Shown one piece after another: positions 10,818-22,689 of a stretch of DNA of 64,000 nucleotides (positions are counted from its first letter, which is position 1; each line of letters begins with the position of its first letter). A program made the position numbers and the translations under genes. Under the pieces are notes generated by a model. The model made no database searches. It saw nothing but the letters and a program-made list of their open reading frames with translations, and had not been told where the DNA came from. The stretch lies in NCBI RefSeq assembly GCF_008831285.2, contig NC_045149.1, forward strand, positions 22,512,535-22,576,534. Reading direction: 5' to 3'. This DNA is from Nymphaea colorata. Taxonomy: Eukaryota > Streptophyta > Magnoliopsida > Nymphaeales > Nymphaeaceae.

Positions 10818-13800
10818 TTACTCAATTTCGTCATGCATTTCTCTATCAAGAAGGCAAGCAACGGTGATGGAATCCACAACTTGGCTCATGCTTGGTCTTA
10901 CATCCCTTTCTTCTTCAATGCATTGCAAAGCCACCTTAATTAGAATTTCCATGCTTGAGTGGTCATACATTCCAAACAACTGTGGATCTGCTATTTCTTC
11001 CACCCAGTTCTGATTCATTCTCACCATTTCTCTAATCCATGGGATCAATTTTTTGTTTCCAAGTTCTCCATTTTCACTGATCCGTTGAAATCCAATGGAA
11101 CTTTGGCCAGTAACTAACTCCAACACCAAAATGCCATAGCTGTAAACATCAACCTTGGATGTAATGGGTAGGTTCAAAATCCACTCAGGAGCCATGTAAC
11201 CTCTTGTTCCTCTCACCCTAGAAAATTGAGAGATGTTATTTCCACCTCTGTCAAAAAGCTTGGACAGACCAAAATCGGCCACTTTTGGCTGAAAGTCCTT
11301 GTCCAGAAGAATATTTTGTGGTTTTACATCACAGTGAAGAACCCATTCTAAGCACTCCTCATGAAGATAAGCAAGAGCCTTTGCTGTACCTAGCGCAATA
11401 TTAAACCGATTTTCCCAAGCAAGCATAGCACCATTGCTAAAGAGGTTCTTTTCTAAGGACCCATTTTCCAAGTACTCATAAACTAACAGCCTTTTTGCTT
11501 TTTCAGCGCAAAATCCAAACATAGTGACTAAATTCATGTGATTGATTCTTCCAATTGTGCTTACCTCGCTCCAAAATTGTGCTTCTGATCCATGGCTCAA
11601 ACCCTCTAGGTTTTTCACAGCCACAACTCTTTTATCCTCTAGGACTCCCTTATAAACCACCCCGGATCCTCCCCTTCCGATTTCCTCGATGAAATTGTTT
11701 GTAGCTTTCTTCAACTCTTCAAAAGTAAACCTTCTAAAACCTGCTGTAATAGCCACATAGCTTTGATTTTGATTGCGGAGGTCAACTGTTTTTTTATGAA
11801 AATAAGCCCATCCAAATGCCACACATATTATTTCTGCTACGCCAAAAGCTATAACAAAACTGATTGGATACTTTAAATAGTCTCCCTTTGCTTTGCCTTC
11901 TGCATAAGCTCTATTCAGTTTCTTTGGTGAATATACTTTTGAACAGTCTAGATTGATTTGGTCAACAGTGCTGGCACTAAAGTTCATCAGTATGGGAATT
12001 TTGATATGCATGTCGCCAATAAAGAGAAGACTAGATTGGCCACTAAGGAGAATACTCTTTGGGTAGCAATTTCCTTCTCCATTCAACCTATATCCAAATC
12101 CACGACAGTTGCAGTCACTTCTGCAGATGTTTTCACAAGCTTCAAATGATATTTTTGTTTGATAGTTTAAATCATATCCATAGAAATCTGTATGTGGAAG
12201 CTTCATAAACTTCACTTCTGTCTTGTTGCAAACAATATCGAATTCTGGTTGGCATCCTTGAGTCCAGTCAACTTGGTCCTTCATCCGAAAACCCGGAGGA
12301 CAAGTGCATGTAGGGTTTGGTTTATAAAAACAAATTCCATTTTCCCCACAAAGGCCATGGACTCTACATCTTTGCAATTTTGGCATCCATGAAACTTCCC
12401 AGTTTTTTGTTGTATGGTTGAGGCTATAAAGTCTGAGAATGCCGTCAAAATCCATTGTTAATCTTCTTTTGACTCCTAAGCCAGAATCTATTGCAGAAAA
12501 TTGCAACCTATCACTTGAAGTTAACATTCCCATGTCATCGAGCACTGCATACCTTGAACTATTATACCTGTAAAAGAATTCCAAGCAAAATTTGACATAA
12601 TAAACTGTAGAAGCATAAATTAGGAACAACCATCTTCACAATATTATTTTCCACAGCAGGGAGAGCGAGAGTACGTGTAACACCCCCGAAGTTTAGTCTC
12701 GTATCGAAGATTGTGATGGATCTTCAAAGACTTATAAAGGGAGGCTTTAATGAGATGATTGTTCTGGTTCTTAGCCTTTTTGAGGTTGGAGCCGAAACTG
12801 ATAGGGGGTGGGTTGGGATCCGTCGAACCAGGGGCCTGAGCCCGTAAGTGGGTCGGGTTGTTATAGTGGTATCAGAGCCGGTTCAACACTCGGACCTGGG
12901 GTCCCACACGCGCGGACGCGTGTACCTTAAGGGGGGTGGATGGTAACACCCCCGAAGTTTAGTCCCGTATTGAAGATTGTGAGGAATCTTCAAGGACTTA
13001 TAAAGGGAGGCTTTAATGAGATGATTGTTCTGGTTCCTAGCCTTTTTGAGGTTGGAGCCGAAACTGTTACGGGGTGGGTTGGGATCCATCGAACCAGGGG
13101 CCCGAGCCCAGGAGTGGGTCGAGTTGGTATAGTATGATCGACTAAATTAAACAAAAGTAAAACATTTAGATAATTAACTAAAATTTTGAATTGCAGACTA
13201 AAAGGTTGAAACACTATAAAAACTAACCAATCAAACTTTTTTGCTAAAAGATTAATTATATCACATACATAACAATTTATTTAGTGCTGGCTTCCATGCC
13301 CATGCAACAGTTATATGCATGGGCGGAGTTTTCAAAATTTTCATTAAGGGAGTCAAACTATAGATCCAAGGGCACATTTTCATTAAGGGAGTCAAACTAT
13401 AGATCCAAGGGCACAGAGAGGTGTAGGCTAAGTGTGGGCAGTTGTCCACATGGAACCCAATTTCTTTTAAATTCTGTATTAGTATTTTTGGGTAATTTTT
13501 TCAATTACTCGGTGCTCCTTAAAATTTAAAATGTTACATTGACCTTTAGCTAAAATTTTCTAGCTTCACCCTTGTATAGTTCCAAAATTTTATCAGCAGC
13601 AGAAATATGATGTTTCAAATTTTTATATAGACTAAATGAATAGACGTTGACAAAAGGAAAAATTTCATAATAATTTTCAATGCCAACAAAAACAAACTGA
13701 TTTGGACATGATTAGCCGTATATTAATATTATCAAGCCATATAAGCTAATGAAGTAGAACTTGTCTGGAAGGTAATGTTAGTTCTTTGGTAGATTGACCC

Positions 13801-14566
13801 CAAATTAATTTAGTAATGACTTAGTATTTGACAAATAAACCACGTACAAAAATTGCCAGAGGTATGACTCCAAATTAAGTACGTACTTGGTCCTGCCATT
13901 CTTGAAGACATCGTAGTCAGGGTTGGGCCAGTAGACGCTGGACGTGTTGGGCCCATCATAAATGAAACTCAGCACGTTGTCGTCATTGAAATGGGCAGCG
14001 TAATACCCGCTACTGTAAATGCCCTCAGCGGCTCTGGACACTAAGCGTATGGCCCTCGTTAATGGCTGCCCAGGCAGCAAAGTGTCCGTCGGCTGGTCGA
14101 AGCTCTGCCACACCATCCTTCCCTCCCCGTCCAGCACTACCAGGTTTCCCGTTTCCGACAACTCCGCAACCACCCCGGCACCGGTGCTGTCCGTGTTCGT
14201 GCTCGTCCACACGACGCTGTCGTCTGTGTCCAGCAGGGCTAGGTCGCCTCTTCTCCGGAAGGATAGACGAGAGGTTCTGCTGTTTACCGGCCAGTCCCTG
14301 TTAGCCATCCAGACGACAGTCGTCGGATGGCTGAGAGTCTCCGCATACCAGATGGCAAAGAAGAATGCATTCTGGCCCACTTGGTAGAACCCCGCCTTGA
14401 ACGTTCCTTGCTCTGAAATAAGGACATCCACGGAAGGCCTCTCCACAGAAAGAGAGCCGCCTCGGTAGAGAGCATTAGAAGGCCTAAAGGCGGCATTAAG
14501 GATGAAGGGAAGAGATATTAGCACGAGAAAGAAGAGAGTGAATCGCACCAACGTAATGCTCACCAT
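10818..14566 (-). CDS. Copy B: intact G-type lectin S-receptor-like Ser/Thr kinase (ZmPK1-like)
   Basis: The predicted coding sequence joins 14566-13887 and 12567-10818 (809 aa). It encodes a plasma-membrane receptor kinase thought to sense an extracellular ligand and phosphorylate Ser/Thr; the ligand is unknown. In order: signal peptide (1-25), bulb-type lectin domain (about 45-155), S-locus glycoprotein region (230-285), EGF-like cysteines (294-332), PAN domain (about 340-405), transmembrane helix (460-483) and kinase (522-790). The kinase has GRGGSGVVYKG, VAVK with Lys545, HCDVKPQN with Asp640, ADFG and MAPEW. Cys replaces Arg before the catalytic Asp, so it is a non-RD kinase. The donor AA|GTACGT and acceptor TTTACAG|GTATAAT give a phase-2 intron and the join RTKYNSSRYAVLDDMG. 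The first in-frame ATG is at 14566. Length and domain order are normal for the family. It is the only undamaged copy of five. Confidence 0.9.
12676..13131 (+). mobile_element. TRIM (terminal-repeat retrotransposon in miniature) in the copy B intron
   Basis: Two LTR-like direct repeats of about 190 bp (12676-12865 and 12941-13131) begin TGTAACACCCCCGAAG or TGGTAACACCCCCGAAG and end GTTATA or GGTATA. Between them are only 75 bases, holding a Met primer site TGGTATCAGAGCCGG (12867-12881) and a polypurine tract AAGGGGGGTGGA (12929-12940). The flanks are GTACG (12671-12675) and GTATG (13132-13136), a 5-bp target duplication with one change. There is no coding capacity. Each LTR has CTTATAAA, a likely TATA box. 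The element is oriented opposite to its host gene. Confidence 0.9.
13337..13414. repeat. Perfect 39-bp tandem duplication
   Basis: The unit starting ATTTTCATTAAGGGAGTC occurs at 13337-13375 and again, unchanged, at 13376-13414. It lies within the intron of copy B. The identity points to a recent slippage or repair event. Confidence 0.9.
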
Positions 14567-14680
14567 GATGAGAATTAATGTCAGTATGTCCCGCTCTCTC
14601 AAAGGAAGAGAGAGAAGGAAGCAGGGAATGAAGGGAAGTTAAGGACAGTGGTGCATGTGCTGCCTGCCTGTGATCTTCTT

Positions 14681-14686
14681 TTTATA
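14681..14686 (-). promoter_or_regulatory. Putative TATA box of copy B
   Basis: On the minus strand the sequence reads AAGTTATAAAAAGAAGATCA about 115 bases before the chosen ATG. The same block keeps TTATAA upstream of copy E (about 45985) but is changed upstream of copies A and D. Confidence 0.5.
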
Positions 14687-14699
14687 ACTTCTATTGAGT

Positions 14700-16029
14700 A
14701 GACTAAACCGCCGGGTCAACTACTCTTGTCGTGAATTGAACGCTTTGTCGGCAATAGACTGAGGGACATCACTCCAGTTTGTGGCGGAGGTGCATGATGG
14801 ACACCAGCTTCACAAAGTTTTTATTTTTGCGTTACTAATTTGATATATTTGATTATTAATATGTCTAAGTAAGTGAGCCTGAACCTATGTGAATCTATGT
14901 GAAAAGTAATTAAGTATAATTTTTTGTATTACTTGCTTATCTCCCTTAGTGTTTCTCTCTGCTGTGGACCAGCGACAAAGGTCACATTCATTAGTTTCAC
15001 TATCGGTGCCCACCGTGATGCATGCTATTATGAGGTCAAATTTTTTATACCATCTTTTTTAGGATGTAGGAAGCCCTGCTGCAGCCAAGTGTCACACATT
15101 TATTTCTTGGTAACAGCATATTTGTTTGACCCAAGTCCTCCATACAAGTCTCTTAGGAGGCGTTTGATTACCGCTGATGCTACATGCACACCATCAAGAT
15201 TGGGAATGTTCAAAGAATCAGAATTGATCATTTACCATTAAGATTTGTGGTGAGAAAAAATGGATCCGATTTTTGTCTCCAAAAATTTTATCTTTGTTTT
15301 GTCGAACACGGGAAGAAGTTACCAATGACACAGGTCCATGCGATTCATGCACGGATGTATTTTTCTGGTCCCTGGACATGGACACAAATCTATGGATGTC
15401 CATCCACAGATATTTGTCTGTGGCATTCAAACGCTTAGTGACCCTGAGCACTAAGGTCTCAATCCAACATTCGCAAGCGTATAAATGGTCCTACCAACTT
15501 ACATCTAGAGGCTCTTTTTCATTAACTTATTCAAATATACAATTGTAATGGATTAATCCAACTCTTAAATCTTTCCTTTGTACAAGTTTTTCTCACTTGT
15601 GTGCTTGCCAGACTTCCAGACATGCATGGGCTAAGGCTCAGCTCCCTATTTATACAAAACAAATAGTTGGCAAACTCGTGTCTCGACCTCAGATCGCTAG
15701 ATGATAAGGTCACTTGGTCAGCGAGTTCACTCCTCGTCTCAATTGACTCATCGATTCAGTCAATAAGTCAGCTCGGTCAAATAACCATAATGTTTTTTTA
15801 CTACAGCAGAATCGAGCGAGTCAGACTGATTTTGAGCGAGTCAATTGAGTCAGGTTCCACATTGCCCAAACCTTGGCCTCAGGCCAAATTTGTAGGCGAT
15901 CAAGCTGAGTCAGGCAATTCTTGAGTCAGCCTGACAAGTTTGCCAGCTATGAGTAGCATCTTTTAGGCAACGTTGTGACACCTCTTACTTTTGTAACATC
16001 CCTCAGGTATGCCGCTGACAGGCCAAGGG
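14700..16029. other. Intergenic, no gene; possible MITE
   Basis: I see no gene. About 15151-15440 may be a small inverted-repeat element: the left end reads TAGGAGGCGTTTGATTACC and the right end, inverted, reads CACTAAGCGTTTGAATGCC. No target duplication is clear. The rest is AT-rich with no recognisable content. Confidence 0.4.
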
Positions 16030-16499
16030 TAGGGCTGTTCACAAGCCGAGTTCAAACTTAGCTGGGTCAGCTGGAACCAGCTTAGCTTTACTATCTTGAG
16101 AAAAACTTGAATCCACTACAGCTCTTAAAACTTGAGCTTGACTCAATTAAGCTCGAGCTGATGATTGGCTTGAGCCGAGCCGAACATTTCATTAAAAATT
16201 AACTTTTTTAAAGAAAGAAGTGTCTTGGGCATTTGAAAATTTTATAACTTCATGAAACTTATTTTGGGTGTTGTCAGCTACCAATCACATGCATGCCCAT
16301 TTGAGCAGTCTAACTTTTCTGATAACTTTATGACACTTCTTTTATATATTTTCTTGTTTGAGCTTAACCGAGTCGAGCTCACTTACTCGAACTCAACTCG
16401 TTTATGTCGTCGAGCTTATTTCTTAATTTGAACTCAACTCGTTTAATAAACAAGTCAAGCTCGAGTCAAGTTTGTCGAGTGACTCATTGAACAGGCCTT
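16030..16499. mobile_element. hAT-type MITE, 470 bp
   Basis: The left end reads TAGGGCTGTTCACAAGCCGAG. The right end, inverted, reads AAGGCCTGTTCAATGAG. A perfect 8-bp target duplication, GCCAAGGG, flanks it (16022-16029 and 16500-16507). The interior has repeated CGAGCTC/CTCGAG words and no coding frame. An 8-bp duplication with this kind of end is typical of hAT elements. Confidence 0.85.
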
Positions 16500-16833
16500 G
16501 CCAAGGGTCACACCCCTTAGTCATCCAGTCGCCATGATGCAATGGCTTTCACTCTCCATTGTTGGAAAATTGTGAACCAATTTGGAATTTTTCTTACCTA
16601 TAGGGTGAAGCAAATCACTGTGAGGTATATACTTGCAATCTTATTCACCTCCAGGGCAGAAGCAGGTGTGGACGACATTTAGATAATTACCCACATGAAA
16701 CCATAAAAAATACTTATTATTATATTAATACTTAGGCTAATTTTTCTCATTTACACGTTGATGCCCCTTAAAATTTTAAAATTCATTACTACTGTCACTT
16801 AACAGAAAAATTTCTGGCTTCACCTCTATTCAC

Positions 16834-17982
16834 TAGGGCTGAACAACGAGCCGAGTAACTCGAACTCGGCTCGTTAAAGCTCGGCTCGAATTTGAATTCG
16901 AGCCAGCTTTTATACTCAACGAGCCGAGCTCGAGTTATCCGTTCAACTCGTTTATTTTATCGAGCCGAGTACGAGTTCCGTTAAGAAGCTCGTTTAACCC
17001 AACTCGGCTCGCTTAACTCGAGAAATGATATTTTTTTTTTTTCATTCGCGCATATTCATTTCTCATCTTTTTTTTCTCTCTCTTCACTCTCTTCCTCCTT
17101 CTGGCGATCGGTGGAATCCTCAAACCCTCCTTCCTTCTCTTCTCTCTCTCTCCCTCTCTATCTCTCTCTCCCCCTCTCTCCCTAAATCAGAGAACTGAAA
17201 CCCTCTCCCTCAAACGAGAGAGGGTCTCAAGAACAGAATGATTTCTAACTTTATTTTGCAGAAGAGAAGAAGAAGAAGAAGAAGAAGGAGAAAGAAGCGT
17301 CCGATTTTTTTTTTTTTTGGAGAAGAAGGCGCCCAAAAATCATGGCTCTGTGAAGAAGACCAAGCGAGAAATTGGTTCTCCCTCAAACCCTCGCAGCCTC
17401 CCTCCTTCTCTCTCTCCCCCTCTCCTCAAACCCTCACAGCCTCGCCCCTTCTCTTCTCTCCTTCTCTCTCTCTCTTCTCCCTCAAACCCTCGCTTGCAGC
17501 CTCGCTCCTTCCTCGCAGCCTCGCCCCTTCTCTTCTCTCCTTCTCTCTCTCTCTTCTCCCTCAAACCCTCGCTCTGTCTCTTGTCCCTCAAACACTTCCA
17601 GCCTTGCTCCTTCTCTCTCTCTCTTCTCCCTCAAACCCTCGCAGCTTGGTGGGGGGAACAGGTGACGTAGCTTTCACATACCACAGTGCTACCCTCCGTC
17701 TGTCTCTCCTTGAGGCGCTGCTCCCTTCACCACCACGCGCCTTCAAACTCGACCTCCAAACCGGCGAAGGACTCAACCTCATTGCCGACGCTCTGGGACA
17801 ATGCCTAACTAAATGAGTTAAACGAGTCGAGCTCGAGCTCGACTATATATAGTCGAGTCGAGCTCGAGCTCGTGTTAGGAAACTCACTCGAGTTCGAGTT
17901 CGAGTTCGAGCTCGAGCTCTTTGAGCCGAGTCGAGTTCGAGCTGGCCAAGCTCGGGCTCGACTCGGCTCGTGTGCAGCCCTA
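16834..17982. mobile_element. hAT-type non-autonomous element, 1149 bp, with CT-rich core
   Basis: The ends are TAGGGCTG and CAGCCCTA, with long subterminal inverted blocks of CGAGCCGAG/CTCGAGCTCG words (16834-17022 and 17812-17982). A perfect 8-bp duplication, CTATTCAC, flanks it (16826-16833 and 17983-17990). The ends match the smaller element at 16030, so both belong to one family. The core (17030-17810) is pyrimidine-rich and holds a minisatellite built on CTCAAACCCTCGCAGCCTC. The long open frames across it are low-complexity Ser/Pro/Leu or Arg/Glu reading and I do not call them genes. Confidence 0.88.
17380..17660 (+). repeat. CT-rich minisatellite
   Basis: Imperfect copies of CTCAAACCCTCGCAGCCTC alternate with CTTCTCTCTCTCTCTTC runs, in about six periods of 40-60 bases. 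It lies wholly inside the hAT-type element. Confidence 0.7.
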
Positions 17983-17990
17983 CTATTCAC

Positions 17991-20110
17991 TGCTATGATT
18001 AGAAAGATAAATAATCCAACCTTGAAGTGACTCCTACAAGACAGCAGCAAGTCGATGTGAGCTATGGAAAAAGATAGAGATTTAGTAGAAGGACAAGAGA
18101 GAGACAATTAAGATGGAAAGAGGAGAAACATTTAGAATCGGGCATTGAACCACCAAAATTCTGTTAATTAAGATCACTTCATCCTTGCTGCAACCTTCAA
18201 AAACCGGAACCAAACATGCAAAAAAAAAAATTAAAAATAATAAAAATAAAAACTTAAAATGGCTTTATGATACGAGGATGGAAATGAAGAGAAACAGGGG
18301 AGTTCTAGTATACGGTGAAAAGAGACGGTTTTGTGCTGCTTTATTTATTAACGTCCAATGCTTCATTAAATTCACAAAATGGGAGTCAGATTCCTTGAAA
18401 TTTGCAAAAACACTCAAAATGCGAAAGGCACTTCCATGTCATGTCGTTAACGACTAACGTGGGAAGACATGTTCCCCAAATTTTAATAGATGAGTATTTT
18501 GGTAATTTTGCTGATCTTTTTTCGAGTTCAATAGAGGAAGCGGCTTTCATTTAAGTAGCATGGGTGTTTTAGTCATTTGTTACCCATGATAGTTATAAAC
18601 TTCTCTGCAAAATGCCCCTATATTTCTTTTTCCATAATTGGTGCCATCTTGAGGGGCATTATCAAAATTTCTTCAAAATAAATTAAGTAGTGGGTTATAG
18701 ACTTGGATTTAGCTTTGGATCTGGTCACGGTTTGAGTTGACATGTTTGGTGTGTGTCTGAATCCACATCTTCCTACAGAATTGATCCAATGCCTTATCTT
18801 TCAAGTTTTAGTTCTAAATTCTGTGAAACTTCACACAGCTCACTGGCATCTAAAAGAACATAAACTTGAGATTTAAACCTATAAAACATGATTAATGTAA
18901 TTCATTTAATGCTTAGAATATGGTGCATTTTAATCATGCATAGTGGCTCACAATCGGCTGTCATTCACCAAAAGTCACCTTGCTCTGAGCCTACAATCTC
19001 TATCTATTGTTGTATACCACACCAGGCCCTGTCCTTGCTTTTTATGCCTTTGTTGAGTCTTATTTCCCTTAGGTTGTGTTTGATAGCCTCCAATCTTATA
19101 TCAAAGGCTGCATAAAAAGGTGTGTTTGGGGTGATCCTCAGTTCTGAAGATCCCAATAGCATGGATTTCATGTTAAAAACCATGGATTTAAGGTTGGATT
19201 AAGGGGAGGAGGTTCGACCTTAAATTCATGGATCATAGATCACTGCAGATCTCAAATCCGTGGTGAAACAAACACAACCTAAGGGCATACGTTTAATTTG
19301 CCAACTGTTAATATGTATATAACAATTGAATTTTACGTATGAGTTTCACTACCTTAATTGTTTTTAAATTCTTTCAAAACACACACTAATAGCATTAACT
19401 TCGGTGGGAGATGGGTCCATCTTCCTCATGCTACTGGTCGAACCGAAAGACCAGATACCATCTCTCACTTTGATCGCCCACAACAAAACTAAAATATTGT
19501 CAATTAAAATTCATCATAATAATATGAGATAGTAGTTAATGTGAATCAAATGCTTCAGAAATTTCTCAACTGTTCACCATACCCATGATGACAGACTTGA
19601 ATTAAATTTCTAAACCACATAAAAGTGATAGGCACAATAGTGTAATGCTTCAAGAATTAACATTGATAACTTCCTAGAGAAAATCGCACTAGCTCATTTT
19701 CCTATGTGTGACAAACTGTGAAAAAGAGGTTGAGTTTTACAACACAAACTTTACGGGTTTACAAGTGCTTGCCCAAATAGATGGCTGCAGTAACCAACAT
19801 TTCATCAAAGAAATATAACTCTTGTTCAACATACCCAGATTCTGTCCATCTTGTGGTGCATCAACATAAGAAACAGAATTTTGGACATAATGCAAATATA
19901 TTACACAGATTTTATATATATAGAACATCAATTTATACTTAATAGACAAACTTGACATAAACTTAGTGCAAGCACTCTCCTATCCTCACATATATGATAA
20001 CCGTCTTTGAATTGTTGCAAGACTAAGCACATTACCATTGCCCAAAAAAATCCACAAAAGCGTAAGATATAACATAGGTACAGAACAAAGGCTGAACCAA
20101 GCAATCAGAT
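17991..20110. other. Intergenic, no gene; one MITE-like inverted repeat
   Basis: I see no gene. At about 19066-19286 a 16-bp inverted repeat (CCTTAGGTTGTGTTTG and its complement) bounds some 220 bp, which looks like a MITE; its target duplication is not resolved. From about 19960 the sequence matches the 3' flanks of copies B (10660-10817) and D (30160-30300), so it is the 3' end of copy C's unit. Confidence 0.5.
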
Positions 20111-22565
20111 GATTGCAACTACTCAATTTCTTCATTTACTTCTCTGTCAAAAAGGCAAGCAACTGTGATGGAATCCACAACCTGGCTCATGCTTGGTCTT
20201 ACATCACTTTCTTCTCCAACGCTGCAAACCCACTTTAGTTATTTCCACACTTGAGTTGTCATACATTCCAGACAACTGTGGATCTGCTATTTCTTCCATG
20301 CAGTTCCGATTCGTTCTCACCATTTCTCTAATCCATGGAATTAGCTATCTGCATCCAACTTCTTCATTTTCACCTACTTGTTGAGATCCAGTGGAATTCC
20401 ATCCAGTCACCAACTCCAGTACCAAAATGCCTAGCTATATACATCTACCTTGGATGTGATGGGTAGGTTCAAAATCCACTCAGGAGCCATATAGCCTCTT
20501 GTTCCTCGATCCCAAGAAAATTCAGCAATGTTATTTCCACCCATATCGAAAAGCGTAGACAGACCGAAGTTAGTTGCTTTTGGGTGAAAATCTTTGTCCA
20601 AAGAACATTTTGTGGTTTCACATCACAGTGAAGAACTCATTCCAAGCACTCCTCATGAAGATAAGCAAGAGCCCTTGCTATACCAAGCGCAATATTGAAT
20701 CGATTTTCCCAAGTGTAACTGTTGCTAAACAAGTTCTTCTCCAAGGACCCATTTTCCAAGTACTCATAAACTAACAGTATTTTCTGCTTTTCAGCACATA
20801 GTCACTAAATTCATACGATTGATTTTTCCAATGGCGCTTACCTCACTCCAAATTTGTGATTCTGATCCATGGCTTAGACCCTTTAGCCTCTTTACAGCCA
20901 CAACTCTCTTATCATCTAGGACTCCCTTGTAAACCACCACTGATCCTCCCCTTCTGATTTCATCATTGAAATTGTTTGAGGCTTTCTTCAACCCTTAGAA
21001 AGTGAACCTTCTAAAGCCCATTGAGACAACCACATAACCTTGATTGAGATTATGGAGGTCAACTTTTTTCTTGTGAAAATAAGCCCACCCAAATGCCACA
21101 CATGTGATTTCTACTACTCCAAAAGCTATAACAAAACCAATTGAATATTTTAAATAGTCTCCCCGTTCTTTGCCAACTGCATAAGCTATGTCTAATTTCT
21201 TAAATGAACTTACTTTTGAATAATCTAAATTGGAATGGCCAAGAGTGCCACAAAAGTTCATTTGTATGGGAATTTTGGCATACAGGTCGCCAACAAAGTG
21301 AGGACCAGATTGTCCATTAAAGAGAACGCTTTTTGGGAAGCATTTTCCTTTTCCATCCAGCTTATATCCAAAACCACGGCAGTTGCAGTCACTTTTACAG
21401 ATGTTCTGGCAAGCTTCAAGTGGTACTTGTGGTTGGTAATTTGTATCATAGCCATAGAAATATGTATGTGGGAGCTTAATAAACTTCACTTCTGTCATGT
21501 TGCAAAGAATATCAAATTCTGGTTTGCATCCTTGAGTACGGTCGGCAGGATCTTTCATTTGAAAACCAAGAGGACAAGTGCATGTAGGGGATGGTTTGTA
21601 AAAACACATACCGTTTTCCTCATAAAAACTAATTAATTTGGACATAATTCAGATAATATAAGCTATTGAACTTTAATTTGCCTTTAATTCCTTGAGAGAG
21701 AGAGCAAGCTAGCGAGAGGAAGACAGGAAGACATGGAGAGAGAAATGCAAGTACAAAATCGTTTTTTGGAGGATACATAAACACTAATTGAAAAAAAATC
21801 GGTTTTGGGGGTAAATTTAGATGCAAAATAATGTTGGTTCCCCATTCTTGGCAAGTGAACATGGTTGTAAGTGAAAGAGAGGCAGGCAGGGAGAGAGCAC
21901 ATTGGTTATATGAGCAATACTAGTACATGAAATTTTGTGCATCCGTATAGTTAATGATAAAAATACCCTTAATTCTCACCGAAAAAGAAAACTTTTTGTA
22001 AGGACGAAAATGAAAATAAAAAAGTAAAAAGACCATAAAGGACATCTCTTTTCAAAAAATACCAAAATGTCCCTTACGATCTTTTCAGGCGTACATGGGG
22101 GGAGAGAGAAAGGCTCTTACGTTGCTTGTGCTACTATTCATTTTGTTATATTGATGAAAAAAAAAATGATGGTGTGCAGCAACACACAACAGTAGAGCTT
22201 GGCAAGATCATTAAGTCAGGAACTGTATGGGTTTAATCTAATTAGGTGTGACTTTATTGATGATATTATAATACCAAATCCACCTAAAACTCTTGGGAGT
22301 TTTATTTGATGGTATATGGTATTTTAATGTACGATAAAAGTGAAGTTTCACTGCTATGAAATTATGGTTATTCAAACGCCCCCTCAGAGTTTGTGTTTTG
22401 TAATATTGAGCACCAGTTAATCTAATTATTAACAATTTAGGACTAAGTGAAATAATTTCTGTTAATTATGGCATAAACTTTACCTGTATTTGTTAACAAT
22501 ATGAAGCAAATAAGCTGCATATACAAATTAAAATCGCCTAAGCTATGCCTCCAAGTTAAGTACCT
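20111..22565 (-). pseudogene. Copy C: G-type lectin receptor-like kinase lacking exon 1
   Basis: The minus strand keeps most of exon 2: the EGF-like region (MCFYKPSPTCTCPLGF), PAN domain (LEACQNICKSDCNCRGFGY), transmembrane segment, kinase start (MKKASNNFNDEI) and the kinase C-lobe to the usual end near 20111. It is broken in several places. A TAA follows RRFTF near 20994. The glycine loop is degraded to RRGGSVVVYKG. A deletion removes FGF after NLVTM near 20796. Further frame breaks lie between 20210 and 20790. Intron-like sequence runs to 22565, where it stops right at the exon 1 donor and unrelated sequence begins. No lectin domain exists here. Confidence 0.85.
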
Positions 22566-22568
22566 ATT

Positions 22569-22688
22569 ATGGCAGAAGAAGGCATGGGCCGTTATCCAAA
22601 TCTTCAGCAAGCAATGTTGGGGCAAGAAAGCATCTGCCCATCAATTGAAGGAAGATCTGGAGATGAGCAAAAGGGAGAAGAAATCTGA
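22569..22688 (+). other. Short unidentified ORF at the breakpoint that removed exon 1 of copy C
   Basis: An ATG opens a 39-codon frame (starts MAEEGMGRYPNLQQAML) that begins three bases after the homology to the receptor-kinase intron ends. The composition is protein-like and unlike the flanking AT-rich DNA. It could be one exon of a host gene brought in by a transposon. I do not recognise the family. Confidence 0.3.
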
Positions 22689-22689
22689 A

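Larger units (their letters stand above)
12568..13886 (-). other. Intron of copy B
   Basis: The intron runs from GTACGT (donor, at 13886 downward) to TTTTACAG (acceptor, ending at 12568). It is 1319 bp. It contains a TRIM retrotransposon in the antisense direction and a perfect 39-bp tandem duplication. Its outer parts are similar to the introns of copies C and D. Confidence 0.85.

Noticed and set aside
14019-14387. 122-codon plus-strand frame over exon 1 of copy B, with similar frames over 2711-3031 and 45208-45573
   Set aside because: These are antisense shadows of the lectin exon and recur only because the exons are paralogous.
14567-14602. Extending copy B's start upstream to 14602
   Set aside because: That codon is TTG; the first in-frame ATG is at 14566 and it leaves a normal signal peptide.
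17238-17816. 192-codon plus-strand frame rich in Ser, Pro and Leu, with antisense Arg/Glu frames
   Set aside because: It is a reading of a CT-rich minisatellite inside a hAT element and has no domain.
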